From Pseudobythopirellula maris (GTDB lineage Bacteria > Planctomycetota > Planctomycetia > Pirellulales > Lacipirellulaceae), in NCBI RefSeq assembly GCF_007859945.1, contig NZ_SJPQ01000001.1:930001-994000 (forward strand): a DNA stretch of 64,000 nt, written 5' to 3'. Position numbers and translations under genes: made by a program. The notes beneath the pieces were generated by a model that saw only the letters and a program-made list of their open reading frames with translations, was not told where the DNA came from and did not search any database. Positions 1 through 9,344 of the stretch are shown here, piece after piece. The number at the start of each line of letters is the position of its first letter. Positions within the stretch are counted from its first letter, which is position 1.

Positions 1-1094
1 GTGTAGTCGCCGGCGGTGAGAAAGAGGTCGTAGTTGATGTTGGGGGTGACGCTAGGATCGAGCTCAACGACGACCTCCCCCAAACTGTCGTAGATCACCA
101 CCCCGACGTCGATGTTGGGGTCTTGGGCGAAGCCATTGACATCGAAAGAGACCTCGCCGGTCGTGGTGGTGAACCTGAAGTAGTCGCGGTCGTACCGCTC
201 CTCGATGATCCCCCACTCCGAGATTTCCCCGTCGATCGACTCCAGCAAGTGGGGGTCCGCTAGGCTGTTTAGGTAGTCGTCTTCGCGGAAGCCGAAGCCC
301 TTGCTGGTGATGAAGCTGTAGTCGTCGAACGTATTGCTCGAGCCGGCGTAGTCGCCGTTGCTCCACTGAGTGATTGAGGCGTCGAAAGGCGCACCCATGA
401 GCGGGCCCCAACTCGTCCGGCCGTAGCCCCCCGTGCCGGGATGGTACTCTTGGTCGTAATAGCTGTCGTGCGCCAGGCCGAAGGTGTGGCCCACCTCGTG
501 GCTGGCGGTCAGGCCCCCCTTGCGGGCGCCCTTGTTGAACGTGAAGACCGGGTTGTCCGCAGCGTCGTCGAAACGCGAAGAGCCCGAGTCGCCGCCGATA
601 CCGACCCCGAATCCAGCGGTCGCTTGCGTCATCACCACCCGCATGCCCCAGTGGGTGTCGCCATCGCCCAACTTCCTCAATGCAGTCGCACCAGGATCGG
701 CAGTGGTCACGTTGACGTTGAACGGGATGTAGTCCTCGGCCACGTTCTGAAAGATCTGCTGGATCTCGATCAGCTCCTCGTCGCTGAACGACCCCGAGTC
801 ACCATCGAGGTCGTAGGCCGGGAACACAATGTTGTGCCCCCACGAATTGCCGACGCTGTGGAAGCCCGTGAAGTCGAGGTAGATGGTCTTCGTCGCGTTG
901 GGATTGCTCGACAAGCTGAAGGTGCTCTCAAGCCCGTACGGAGCCTCGGCGAACTCGTCGCCAAAGGTGAACGAGCCGTCGACGTAGGCGGGGTACTTCG
1001 CCCCCAATGCCGGCGCCGCCAACAGCAGCGTGAACGCCAACGCCGTCAGAATGCTAGGCGACTGGAGTCGGACCGTCCTGGGCGTGTCAATCAT
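1..1094 (-). CDS. Secreted metzincin-type zinc metalloprotease, partial (C-terminus beyond window)
   Basis: The reading frame runs leftward off the window, so the C-terminus is missing. The N-terminus has a signal peptide (residues about 8-32, ending ALG). Residues about 199-210 read HEVGHTFGLAHD, the HExxHxxGxxHD zinc site of metzincins. A following WGPLMG is a plausible Met-turn. The segment after it (residues about 280-360) resembles a beta-rich pre-peptidase C-terminal type domain. It probably cleaves proteins outside the cytoplasm. The start at 1094 puts the signal peptide near the N-terminus, but an in-frame ATG at 1112 is also possible and neither has a clear ribosome site. The substrate is unknown. 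Confidence 0.85.
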   Translation of the reverse strand, partial: MIDTPRTVRLQSPSILTALAFTLLLAAPALGAKYPAYVDGSFTFGDEFAEAPYGLESTFSLSSNPNATKTIYLDFTGFHSVGNSWGHNIVFPAYDLDGDSGSFSDEELIEIQQIFQNVAEDYIPFNVNVTTADPGATALRKLGDGDTHWGMRVVMTQATAGFGVGIGGDSGSSRFDDAADNPVFTFNKGARKGGLTASHEVGHTFGLAHDSYYDQEYHPGTGGYGRTSWGPLMGAPFDASITQWSNGDYAGSSNTFDDYSFITSKGFGFREDDYLNSLADPHLLESIDGEISEWGIIEERYDRDYFRFTTTTGEVSFDVNGFAQDPNIDVGVVIYDSLGEVVVELDPSVTPNINYDLFLTAGDY

Positions 1095-1112
1095 TCCAGT
1101 GTCCACGAGCAT

Positions 1113-1920
1113 TGCTTCAATCAACGCAGCTAAAAGTGGTGGTCATCGAGCGGAAGCGGGACGCCTTGCAGTTCGTACCGCCTAGCCTCATGTCAGCTTC
1201 CGGCGTCTTAGCGACGACGGCCTGAAGCGTGCCGTGGGCCATCGGCTTGGATGCGCCAGACATGAAGGGAGAGACCGTTAGGAAGGACTGCGTAGTAAAG
1301 GCAAGGTTTGGAATTGACAGCGAAACTAAGCGCCTGCCGAGCAAGGTGCTCTGCATGACAAACGAAAGGGCGCCAGGGATCAGAACCGCCCGCCCTGAGC
1401 AGCCGGGACTGAATCTGGGAGTTTCCCCCCTACTCTTCGCCCACAAAGCCAACCGGTCGCTGCTCTGATTCACGAACGATCTAAAGTGACCCAACTCGAT
1501 CCAGATTAACCAACGAGCGAGGTATTGACAAACCATAATATTATGGTCACACTGTGTTATGCCGTCTTGGCGGCATTCCCGAGTCTTTTCTCGGGTTTCT
1601 GATAAGGAATGAAGTCAGGATCAATAGTAAGAAAACGTGTCCCTCTCTCTGCCATCTTGAGTCTGTACGACCCTTCGACGGCAGCTCAGCAAGTTCTGCT
1701 CTGTGGTTGATAGGTCGTACGCGTGGCCTCTCAGCACGGCGGGTGCGAGGATCGATAAGGATTTTGCTGAGTACTCGGCGCGTGTTGAGTTCCGGCGACC
1801 TATTAGCGAGCGACGAGGCGTCAGCAGGTTTGGCGGCTGAGGTTTGGCTCTTTCATGCTCGTTCACGCGTCTACAACCTTCGTATCGACTCAAGCATCTG
1901 AAGCCCCCGGAAGGTCTTTC
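1113..1920. other. Intergenic region with AT-rich palindrome
   Basis: About 800 bases between the divergent metzincin and DUF1559 genes. Short open frames here resemble nothing I know. The notable structure is a perfect 16-base palindrome at 1532-1547 (accataatattatggt) just after a TTGACA at 1525-1530. A small hairpin cccgag...ctcggg followed by ttt lies at 1578-1598. No RNA gene is recognised. Confidence 0.5.
1532..1547. promoter_or_regulatory. Perfect 16-bp AT-rich palindrome, possible operator
   Basis: The sequence accataatattatggt equals its own reverse complement and follows TTGACA by one base. A related AT-rich motif (aatattatg next to TTGACA) lies at 10593-10613, upstream of another exported protein gene. 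An operator role is inference only. Confidence 0.3.
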
Positions 1921-3027
1921 ATGCGAGTACCTCACGCCAATCGGAACGCGTTCACGCTTGTCGAACTATTGGTCGTTATCGCGATCATCGGGATCCTCGT
2001 CGCATTGCTTTTGCCGGCCGTTCAGTCGGCGCGTGAGGCCGCTCGCCGGGCGCAGTGCACGAGCAATCTCAAGAACATCGCGTTGGCGGCCCACAACTAC
2101 GCCAGCGCCAACAATGCCCTGCCGCCGGCCGATGTTCGCGAATACATTCTCGATGGCAGCGGCAACAAGAGCGACGTCAATACGCTCTACAGCTGGGTGA
2201 CGGTGCTGCTCCCGTACATTGAAGAGGCCAACACTCACGCGGCCACCGACTGGAGCATCCGCTTCGAAGACCGACTCAACGCCGGTGTGACCAGCCACCA
2301 CATCCCGTTTGCGATCTTCACTTGCCCCACCGAAGTGAGCCCGCCCTCGGTAGTAGGCGTGGTCAATGACTTTTACGGCGCCCGTGGCAACTATGTCGCC
2401 AACGCCGGAACAGGCTTCTATTGGGCCGAGGACGTGTCCCCTAACGAGGCGATCGCCGGTTGGGAGAATCAGATCAACAGCGATCCGAACGCGAATCCTC
2501 AGGCGATCCGGCCGCAAGAGAACGCGGTTCACATGACCTCGCTCGGCTCGTTCGTGGTCACCGCCGACCAGATCCAGAGTCTTGGCTCGACGCCTCGCGG
2601 CCCTTTCCGCGGGCGTCGGTTCGCCGAGTTCACCGACGGCACGAGCAAGACCGCCGCGATCTGTGAGCTGCGTCTTGTCGAAGGCCAAGACACCCGTGGA
2701 GCGATGCACTTCGGCCCCGCTTCGCTCTACATGCACGATTGGCCGCCGAATATGGCGTTCAATGAACGCAACCCGTTCACTCCGGTCTTGAAGATCGAAG
2801 ACTGGACCCGCTGGTGCGACCGCACCGTGGCCGACAGCATCTCTCCCTGCAGGGCCTCGAACTCGGGTTGGGTTGGCTTCTGGCATCAGATGGCGCGGAG
2901 CTATCACCCCGGTGGGGTCGTCTTGGCGTTGGCGGATGGCTCTGCCCGATTCACCCCCGACAGCATCGAGCCTGAAATCTGGCGTGCGCTAGGATCGCCT
3001 GATGGCGAAGAAGTCGTCAGCTTCTGA
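1921..3027 (+). CDS. DUF1559 domain protein with prepilin-type N-terminus
   Basis: 368-residue protein. Residues about 11-32 form the type IV pilin-like cleavage/methylation segment ([15 protein letters not shown]) and transmembrane helix. The typical planctomycete continuation [19 protein letters not shown] follows. The body is DUF1559, and the C-terminus carries the [13 protein letters not shown]...SPDGEEV signature. These proteins are probably exported by a type II secretion/pilus-like route; their role is unknown. The frame is open upstream to 1855, but the ATG at 1921 places the leader next to the pilin motif. A small lipoprotein gene follows 65 bases downstream, a pairing repeated at 31.0-32.5 kb. 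Confidence 0.93.
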   Translation: MRVPHANRNAFTLVELLVVIAIIGILVALLLPAVQSAREAARRAQCTSNLKNIALAAHNYASANNALPPADVREYILDGSGNKSDVNTLYSWVTVLLPYIEEANTHAATDWSIRFEDRLNAGVTSHHIPFAIFTCPTEVSPPSVVGVVNDFYGARGNYVANAGTGFYWAEDVSPNEAIAGWENQINSDPNANPQAIRPQENAVHMTSLGSFVVTADQIQSLGSTPRGPFRGRRFAEFTDGTSKTAAICELRLVEGQDTRGAMHFGPASLYMHDWPPNMAFNERNPFTPVLKIEDWTRWCDRTVADSISPCRASNSGWVGFWHQMARSYHPGGVVLALADGSARFTPDSIEPEIWRALGSPDGEEVVSF

Positions 3028-3092
3028 TTCTCGACAGATCGGCCGACCTGCAACGCCATCACAAATGCGGCGCTCTCCCCATAGCAACGCCC

Positions 3093-3551
3093 ATGCAATC
3101 CTGCGCACCACCTCGCTTTGGCTTGGCTCTACTGAGTCTTGCTGCTGTCGTGTGCTTGGTAGGCTGCGGCAGCCGTGATTCGGGCTGCCTTGTAGGCGGG
3201 AGCGTCACGTACGATGGAGAGCCGATCGCCCGGGGCAGTATCGGATTCGCTCCCACGAACTCCGAGGTGGGTCGCCCCGCCGCCGGAGAGATCGTTGATG
3301 GCCGTTACGAGATCCCACGCAGCGAGGGCCCCTTCACCGGTGAATACCGTGTGATGATTTACGCCGAGAGGCCGTCGGGCCGCACGATGCAGGCCGACGA
3401 GAGTGGGTCGGAGACCCTCGAATTACTCGAGCAGTACCTGCCCTCCACGTACAACGACCGTACGACGCTTGAAGCCTGGATCGATGGGGACCGGCTTGAC
3501 TTGGATTTCCCTCTCGAGAAGCCCAGGGCCGGCGGCCGCAGGAAACGTTGA
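3093..3551 (+). CDS. Small lipoprotein, transthyretin/carboxypeptidase-regulatory-like
   Basis: 152 residues. The N-terminal hydrophobic segment ends in a lipobox (VCLVGC, Cys near residue 25), so it is likely membrane anchored. The rest contains the GSVTYDGEPIARGSIGFAP type pattern seen in small beta-sandwich lipoproteins that follow DUF1559 genes in planctomycetes. It is predicted to be periplasmic. It sits 65 bases after the DUF1559 gene and is probably cotranscribed. The function is unknown. The tail is basic (GGRRKR). Confidence 0.85.
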   Translation: MQSCAPPRFGLALLSLAAVVCLVGCGSRDSGCLVGGSVTYDGEPIARGSIGFAPTNSEVGRPAAGEIVDGRYEIPRSEGPFTGEYRVMIYAERPSGRTMQADESGSETLELLEQYLPSTYNDRTTLEAWIDGDRLDLDFPLEKPRAGGRRKR

Positions 3552-3571
3552 CACTGCGGTGGCTCAGAGAC

Positions 3572-5563
3572 TCAAGTCCCACGCGCCGGGCGTACCAAAC
3601 GAAAACCAACGTTCGGCAAGGGTCTGTCAGGGCTCACCCCCAAGCGGAAAGAGGGAGTGGCGGTTTGACGCTCGGTGTCCCAGCCGCCACCGCGTATGAC
3701 CTTCATCGTGCCTCCGGCGGGTCCGGTCGGATTGACCTGCGTGTCGGCCGTGTCTTCGTAGTCGCCGTGCCAGTCAAGTGTCCACTCCCAGACATTGCCC
3801 GACATGTCGTAGCACCCCGCCGGTGAGCGGCTTTCGGAGTGAAAGCCAACCGGTGTGGTCGACGGGGCGACGTAGTCTTCGGAAGGACCGCCGCTGTTCA
3901 TCAGCGTCGCCGCAACTGTGGGGCTGAAGCGAGCCTGCGAAAGCCCGGTGCGAAGCACACGCTCGGTTTCGGCATCCCAGCCGGCGGCCCTTTCCCATTG
4001 GGCCTCAGTGGGGAGCGAGGCGCCTTGAGCCTCGGCCATCGCTGTGGCGCCACGCCAAGTGACACAGTTAACCGGGTGATGCTCGCGTCCCTCGCTCCAT
4101 ACAACGCGGTCGTTCTTGCGTGCAAGCATAGCCAACGGCCTCTCGGGACTGAGCACACACCAGGTCTGGCCGGTTGACGCCTCGTGGACCTCGGCGCCGG
4201 ACAATTCGGCCCGTCCGGCCGCGAGCTCTTCGTTGAGAAACCGGGCGTATTCGCCGCAAGTGACCTCGGTGACGCCGATCTTGTAACCCTCCAAATGGAC
4301 CCAATGCTGCGGGTGCTCGACGCTCCACCCCTCCTCACGCGGCGCCCCCATCAAAAAGTCTCCCGCGGGCACACGCACCCACTGCCCCGAGGCAACGCCG
4401 CCCGTCGCCGGAGGCACGTCGCTCTGACGTGCGAGGCTCGCCGGCACGAGTTCGTCACGTAGCTGTTTCACAAAGTTCGATAGCACCCGCGCAGTGCGAG
4501 GGCGCTGCGATGCTTCGAGCCGCACCGAGTTGGGTGATTCGATATGGATCGCGCGACGAGCGACATCGCTAGCCAGCACGCCGTACACCCGCGCTCCCAG
4601 CCCCGAATAGAAAAAGTCAGCCGGGTATCCGTTGAAGTCATACCGGCGGTCCTCGGGCAGGTTGCCCCAATGGCTCGGCGGCGCTTCGTCGCCATATTCT
4701 TCCGCCACACAGCGGTCGAAGGCCGACTTGAGAACGCGGACCTCCTCAAGACTAAAGCCGCGGGCCATGCACTCGAACACGTTTCGGTAGAGTTTCTTGC
4801 CGTTCTCGTCGGTGACCGACAGGTCGTGGCCGTGGAAGTCGAGATACAGGTCCAGCGGCGGCGCCCCCTGAGCGACTTCGGGCCGCGCACCAACCGCGAG
4901 TGCCTTGGTCTTGAACTCGGAGAAAATCGCCACGGCTTCCGCCGTCCAATCGCGGTAAGGCAAGATCCCGTAGGCCTGCGGGCGCGGGCGGCGTTGGAGC
5001 GGACGATTGACGTCGATCCAGCGTCCCAGGTAGCTGATACGCGAGCCATACGCACAGACCGAAGAGACCCCGCACTGACGGGTTGTCTCGGCAACGATCT
5101 CGCCGGTGAACATATCACAGTCGCCGTGCGGCGCCCCCACGACAAAGCCGGGCCACCGGCTCCCGTCACCCGGTTGAGACTCGATCCGGATCGGCTTGTC
5201 GACCGGCTCGAGCCGTCCCTCCCCGGGCGCGAGCAGCCGGAGCGTGACGGCAGCGTCTCCCGGCTCTACGCCCAGGCGGTCTCGCAACGCCTTCTTCATT
5301 GAGACCGTATCGACCGGACGGCCGATCGGATAAAGGAGCACCTCGGCACGGTTCTCACCCGCAGAGAGTTCGGCGGCGCCACCGCCTTCGGCGGAAAGGC
5401 TCTCCAGCACCTCGGGCGACACCAGCGCCGCGTCGCCGAGTTGCAGGGTGTTCAGCGGCGCCATTTCGACACGCGAGAACCGCCAGTGCTCCTCGGCCTG
5501 GGTGGACGACCCGAGCAAGGCGACGGCAAAACCGATCGTGCGGAGCGCGGAGTGAACCTGCAT
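3572..5563 (-). CDS. N-formylglutamate amidohydrolase-like domain fused to formylglycine-generating enzyme-like domain
   Basis: About 663 residues, exported (signal peptide ending near STQAEE). Residues about 130-380 look like the N-formylglutamate amidohydrolase/M14-like fold: a PHGDCD metal-site-like motif, then DVNRP and DFHGHD. Residues about 390-663 are an FGE-sulfatase (SUMF1/EgtB/PvdO) domain, with WVRVPAGDFLMGA at its start, LPTEAQWERAAG, SGNVWEWT and a GFRLVR end. FGE-like domains in bacteria include true formylglycine enzymes and many binding-only relatives; I cannot tell which this is. The frame opens with TTG at 5587, but ATG at 5563 fits the signal peptide better. Genes on both sides are unrelated. 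Confidence 0.85.
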   Translation of the reverse strand: MQVHSALRTIGFAVALLGSSTQAEEHWRFSRVEMAPLNTLQLGDAALVSPEVLESLSAEGGGAAELSAGENRAEVLLYPIGRPVDTVSMKKALRDRLGVEPGDAAVTLRLLAPGEGRLEPVDKPIRIESQPGDGSRWPGFVVGAPHGDCDMFTGEIVAETTRQCGVSSVCAYGSRISYLGRWIDVNRPLQRRPRPQAYGILPYRDWTAEAVAIFSEFKTKALAVGARPEVAQGAPPLDLYLDFHGHDLSVTDENGKKLYRNVFECMARGFSLEEVRVLKSAFDRCVAEEYGDEAPPSHWGNLPEDRRYDFNGYPADFFYSGLGARVYGVLASDVARRAIHIESPNSVRLEASQRPRTARVLSNFVKQLRDELVPASLARQSDVPPATGGVASGQWVRVPAGDFLMGAPREEGWSVEHPQHWVHLEGYKIGVTEVTCGEYARFLNEELAAGRAELSGAEVHEASTGQTWCVLSPERPLAMLARKNDRVVWSEGREHHPVNCVTWRGATAMAEAQGASLPTEAQWERAAGWDAETERVLRTGLSQARFSPTVAATLMNSGGPSEDYVAPSTTPVGFHSESRSPAGCYDMSGNVWEWTLDWHGDYEDTADTQVNPTGPAGGTMKVIRGGGWDTERQTATPSFRLGVSPDRPLPNVGFRLVRPARGT

Positions 5564-5632
5564 GATGCTTTGGAAGTTGTGCGACAAGGTGGTTGCCGAT
5601 CCGGTAGGTCGTGGTGGTGGCTAACTCATCCG

Positions 5633-6190
5633 CTAGCCGATTGAATCATCCTGGCGTTCCGCGTGAGGCTCGGCGGCGAGGCAGGCCGACATCGCAGTGC
5701 GAGCTTGGTCAAGACAGTCCCAAGCCTCTTCGACAGCCCCGTCCGCGGAGGCGCTCAAGGCGCGATTGAGGAGTCTCTCGACCGTGGCGAATCGAGTCAT
5801 CAGCCCAGCGAATGCTCCGACACCAAAGACGTCGAGCATCTCCTGTCGGTGGGAGAGGAACGCGAGGATCGGCGGCCGTGTGGCATCGCCGAGCTGTTGA
5901 TGAAAGCGTGGCATATCGTCATGGCGTTCGCCGTCGGCAACTGAACCGATCGCAAGGGCGAGCGTCTCCAGAGCGTCGAGCGAGCGATTGGGACCGGCGT
6001 CGTTCATGGTTAACCGGGCGGCGTCGCGGCCGCCGACGCGCCGCACAACAGCTCCCACGGCGATCGCCAGCAGAGAGGCCCAGTAGACCGCGACGAGTTG
6101 CGGCGATTTCTCGATCGGGCCCGCCGCGGCGATCAGCGCCGTTACGGCCCCCACCGCCATCAATGTGATCGCAATCACCTGGGCTTTCAT
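5633..6190 (-). CDS. Small two-helix membrane protein downstream of OPT transporter
   Basis: 185 residues. Two hydrophobic helices near the N-terminus (residues about 5-24 and 33-52) are followed by a soluble alpha-helical region. I recognise no family. Its ATG overlaps the stop of the OPT transporter gene (ATGA overlap), which implies translational coupling and a role linked to the transporter. The open frame extends upstream to 6874, but that part is only the shadow of the transporter gene. Confidence 0.7.
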   Translation of the reverse strand: MKAQVIAITLMAVGAVTALIAAAGPIEKSPQLVAVYWASLLAIAVGAVVRRVGGRDAARLTMNDAGPNRSLDALETLALAIGSVADGERHDDMPRFHQQLGDATRPPILAFLSHRQEMLDVFGVGAFAGLMTRFATVERLLNRALSASADGAVEEAWDCLDQARTAMSACLAAEPHAERQDDSIG

Positions 6191-7980
6191 CGCAACGCCC
6201 CCAGCACCGTGAGCGACGCGAATAGCAGCGTGGTCAGGCCGTCGCCTACGATCAGTCCAACCGCCAGCGGCGTGCCGGTCGACTCGCACCAGTCGGCGCC
6301 ACGCAGCAGCGCGAGCAACTCGCGGGCGATGGCGCCGAGGCCGTAGGGCAGCACGATGCTGATCCCGAGGTACATCGAGATGCCGACGATCACCCCCAGG
6401 CCGGGCAAGCCGCTCAGCGACAGCACAGCGCCGACGAGCGCCCCGGCCCCGTAGCGGGTCCAGTCGATGCTGCCGCCTTGCACTTGCTCGATCACGGCAC
6501 GGAGGGCATCGGCCTGGGGGACAGCGATCGCGGTGCCGGGCCCGAAGCCGTTGGCGCCGTTGGGGCCGGATTGCCACAGCAGCGCTATGACCGACAGGGC
6601 GATGATCGGGCCGAGGCCGCAGCAGGCCAACTGCACGAACTGCTGCCTCGCCGGCCGGCTGCCCACTAGTTGCCCGGTCTTGAGGTCTTGCATCATGTCC
6701 GCGCTGAGCGAGCACGCCACACTGACCGCGGCGCCCAACATCACGGTCGGCGCCACCGCCCCGCCGGTCAGGTACATCAGGATCACCACGGCCAGCAGCG
6801 CCATGCCGGACAGTGGGGTCCAGTCGGTCATCCCCGTCGCCTGCGCGATGACGATCGAAGAAAACCAGACCCACAACGAGCCAACGACCGCCACCAACAG
6901 ACCACGGACGATTGAGCCTACGGGATCGGTTTCAAAGCCTAAGCCGGCAACGGTGATCGTGAACAGCGTAACGACCGCCAGCGCGACCGAGGCGTACAGC
7001 ACGCCAATCGGCATCTCGTCTCTTCCCGCCGATGGCGTGGAGCCGGCGTTTCGCTGCGAGGCGGCGCGGAGCGTCGTCAAGGCGGCGCGGATCGCGGGCG
7101 CCATCAGGAAGACTCCCGAGAGGGCGCCGCCGAGCAACATACCGATCCCCAACGGACGGGTGAGGGCCGAGTGGATGGCCCCGCCGACCGCCTGCGGGTC
7201 GTACTCGCCGCCGGCGGGACCCCAGCCCCACGCAACGACCAGGGGCGTGATCACCCAGTAGGAGACGACGCTCCCGGCCAGCACGAACAGGCCGTTGCGG
7301 CCCGCGATAAAACCGATCCCTAGGGCGAACATCGACAACGACGCCGACGCCTGCACGTAGGGCGGCAGCCCGAGCCATTGGCCCAAGTCGATCGACTTGG
7401 GCAGCGAGGTTTCGATGCCCTCAAAGCGGTCGGTGTTTTTCAAGAAGAAGAACAGGGCGGAGACCGTTGCGCCGACGAGCAACAGTCGGCTCTTGCCGAG
7501 CCCCTCGGCGGGAGAACGCAGGATCGCCGCGACGGCGGTCCCGCTCGGAAAGAGCAGCCGCTCGACCTCGATCATCTGCTTGCGGATCGGGATCACGAAC
7601 CCAACGCCCAGCAACGCCCCGGCCACCGAAGCCCCGGCCGCTTGCCAGAAGTCGAATTGCGTGTCGGGCAACAGGAACAGGACCGGCACGGTGAACACGA
7701 CACCGCCGGCCGTCGTGTTGAGGCTCGAGGCGATCGTTTGGACAATGTTGTTCTCGACAATCGTGCCGCGGCGGAGCATGCCACGGAGCACTCCCCAGCC
7801 GAGGATCGCCGCTACCGTCGAGCCGCTGGTCGAGAAGCCGAGCGTCATGCCGGCGTAGGTGAAGGTAGCGGTCATGCCGACGCCGATTAGCAATCCCGTC
7901 ACGACCGCGGCGAGGGTCACCTCTCGGTAAGGCGCCGCCGGGATGCGGGGGGCTGCGGTCGTGGGCGTGGTGGGGGGCAT
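6187..7980 (-). CDS. OPT family oligopeptide transporter
   Basis: 597 residues, strongly hydrophobic with about 14-16 transmembrane segments. It contains recognisable OPT features such as GMTLGFSTSGSTVAAILGWG and the NNIVQTIASSLNTTAGGVVF segment near residues 60-90. OPT proteins import small peptides or metal-chelating peptide derivatives across the inner membrane. The ATG at 7980 fits the family N-terminus; the longer frame to 8325 is antisense to the upstream peptidase gene. It lies 29 bases after the M20 peptidase gene and overlaps the next gene, so the three form an operon for peptide uptake and cleavage. Confidence 0.93.
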   Translation of the reverse strand: MPPTTPTTAAPRIPAAPYREVTLAAVVTGLLIGVGMTATFTYAGMTLGFSTSGSTVAAILGWGVLRGMLRRGTIVENNIVQTIASSLNTTAGGVVFTVPVLFLLPDTQFDFWQAAGASVAGALLGVGFVIPIRKQMIEVERLLFPSGTAVAAILRSPAEGLGKSRLLLVGATVSALFFFLKNTDRFEGIETSLPKSIDLGQWLGLPPYVQASASLSMFALGIGFIAGRNGLFVLAGSVVSYWVITPLVVAWGWGPAGGEYDPQAVGGAIHSALTRPLGIGMLLGGALSGVFLMAPAIRAALTTLRAASQRNAGSTPSAGRDEMPIGVLYASVALAVVTLFTITVAGLGFETDPVGSIVRGLLVAVVGSLWVWFSSIVIAQATGMTDWTPLSGMALLAVVILMYLTGGAVAPTVMLGAAVSVACSLSADMMQDLKTGQLVGSRPARQQFVQLACCGLGPIIALSVIALLWQSGPNGANGFGPGTAIAVPQADALRAVIEQVQGGSIDWTRYGAGALVGAVLSLSGLPGLGVIVGISMYLGISIVLPYGLGAIARELLALLRGADWCESTGTPLAVGLIVGDGLTTLLFASLTVLGALR

Positions 7981-8009
7981 GGCGGCTGGTTGGCGAAAGA
8001 GGCTCGGCT

Positions 8010-9221
8010 TCAGTCGAGTCCCGTCGTGATCTCGGCGGGTTGCCCTACCGGCCCTCGTAGCGAGGGAGGTGGCCCCAAATCGGCTTCGTCGGTCCGCAGC
8101 CGCCGTTGTGAATCCGTGTGCGTGCTGTCTTCCTGCACACACTCCCTCAGCGTGTCGTACAGCGGCCGCAATGCCGCCACCTCGAGCCATTCCTCGTCCG
8201 CGTGGGCGCCGTCGCCCGGCGTGCGCAGGATCAGGATCGGGATACCGAGCCCGACGAACCACTTCGCGTCGGAAGAGCCGTTGTCGGCGCGAATGTCGAT
8301 CGGACGCCCGAGGCGACGTTGCCAAATCTCACGGAGCCGCCGCAGCTCTACGCTCTCCGGCGACAGAAAAACCCGCTCGCCGTCGACGACGCCGGAAACC
8401 TTCAACGGGTGGAACGCCTGCCGGGCAATTTCGATGACGTCCGCGCCTGCTTGCTCGCCGGCCCAGTAGAGCCGCACCGAGGCCCGGGCCCGGCACGGGG
8501 GGGAGATGCCATTGGGCTCGGTCTCGATGGATAGGACACAGGCGGTCGACCCCCAGTTGTCGTTCTCCTGCAACTGACGCTGCTCGGGGCAGAGCTTTGG
8601 CAGTCCAGCCGCGAGGCTGTTGGCGAGCAACTCCGCGGCGCTAAAGCCATTCCACGGGGCGTTGCGTGCGCCGGGGATGGTCTCCGCTTCGAGCTCGAGC
8701 TGGACGATGCCCTTTTGGGCAAAGGTAACCGCGTCGCCATAGCCGCCGTCGCCGTTGATCAGCTGCTGGGGCCGCCACCCCTGCTCGACGAGAGCCTTGG
8801 CGCCATGGCGGCCGCCGATCTCCTCGTCGGTGTTGACCATCAGCCCCACGTCGGGCGGATTCGGTAATCGCGACAAGTCGCGCACCACGTGCATCGCCAC
8901 GGCGACAAAGCCCTTCATGTCGACCGCCCCTCGGCCGTACAAGCGACCGTCCGCCACGTGTGGCTCAAACTGCTCGGGGGCGCCGGGCACCACGTCGGCG
9001 TGTCCGTGCAGGAGCCAACGGGGGGTTCGCGTCGGCTTGGTCGTGACGACGATCGACGGGTAACCGGAGTGCTCGGTTTGGCTAATCTCTACCGGCGCGT
9101 CTTGGAAGAACTCACGGATGCGACGCACCACCTCATGCAGCGAACGCTGATCGCCATCGATCGAAGGGACTTCGATTAACGAGGCGCACGTATCGACAAG
9201 CTCCTGATCGGATGGGTCCAT
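8010..9221 (-). CDS. M20 family metallopeptidase (ArgE/DapE-like)
   Basis: 403 residues. Metal-site motifs of family M20 are clear: LLHGHADVVP (first His and catalytic Asp), GRGAVDMKG (bridging Asp) and NTDEEIGG (catalytic Glu pair), with a C-terminal GAHADEEW His. The family removes acyl groups or hydrolyses dipeptides (acetylornithine deacetylase, succinyl-diaminopimelate desuccinylase, aminoacylase). No signal peptide is visible, so it is cytoplasmic. Its position ahead of the OPT transporter suggests it trims imported peptides rather than acting in arginine or lysine synthesis. The exact substrate is unresolved. Confidence 0.9.
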   Translation of the reverse strand: MDPSDQELVDTCASLIEVPSIDGDQRSLHEVVRRIREFFQDAPVEISQTEHSGYPSIVVTTKPTRTPRWLLHGHADVVPGAPEQFEPHVADGRLYGRGAVDMKGFVAVAMHVVRDLSRLPNPPDVGLMVNTDEEIGGRHGAKALVEQGWRPQQLINGDGGYGDAVTFAQKGIVQLELEAETIPGARNAPWNGFSAAELLANSLAAGLPKLCPEQRQLQENDNWGSTACVLSIETEPNGISPPCRARASVRLYWAGEQAGADVIEIARQAFHPLKVSGVVDGERVFLSPESVELRRLREIWQRRLGRPIDIRADNGSSDAKWFVGLGIPILILRTPGDGAHADEEWLEVAALRPLYDTLRECVQEDSTHTDSQRRLRTDEADLGPPPSLRGPVGQPAEITTGLD

Positions 9222-9344
9222 GGGTCGCTGAGAGGCTCGTCGATTGCCGGCGGAAGCGCCGCGGGGGGGAGGAAGGGGTTGCTCGCGGCGTGGCGGCTAA
9301 CGTTTATGAAGAGGGGTTCCATCGCGGCTTGCGATGGGGCGGCC

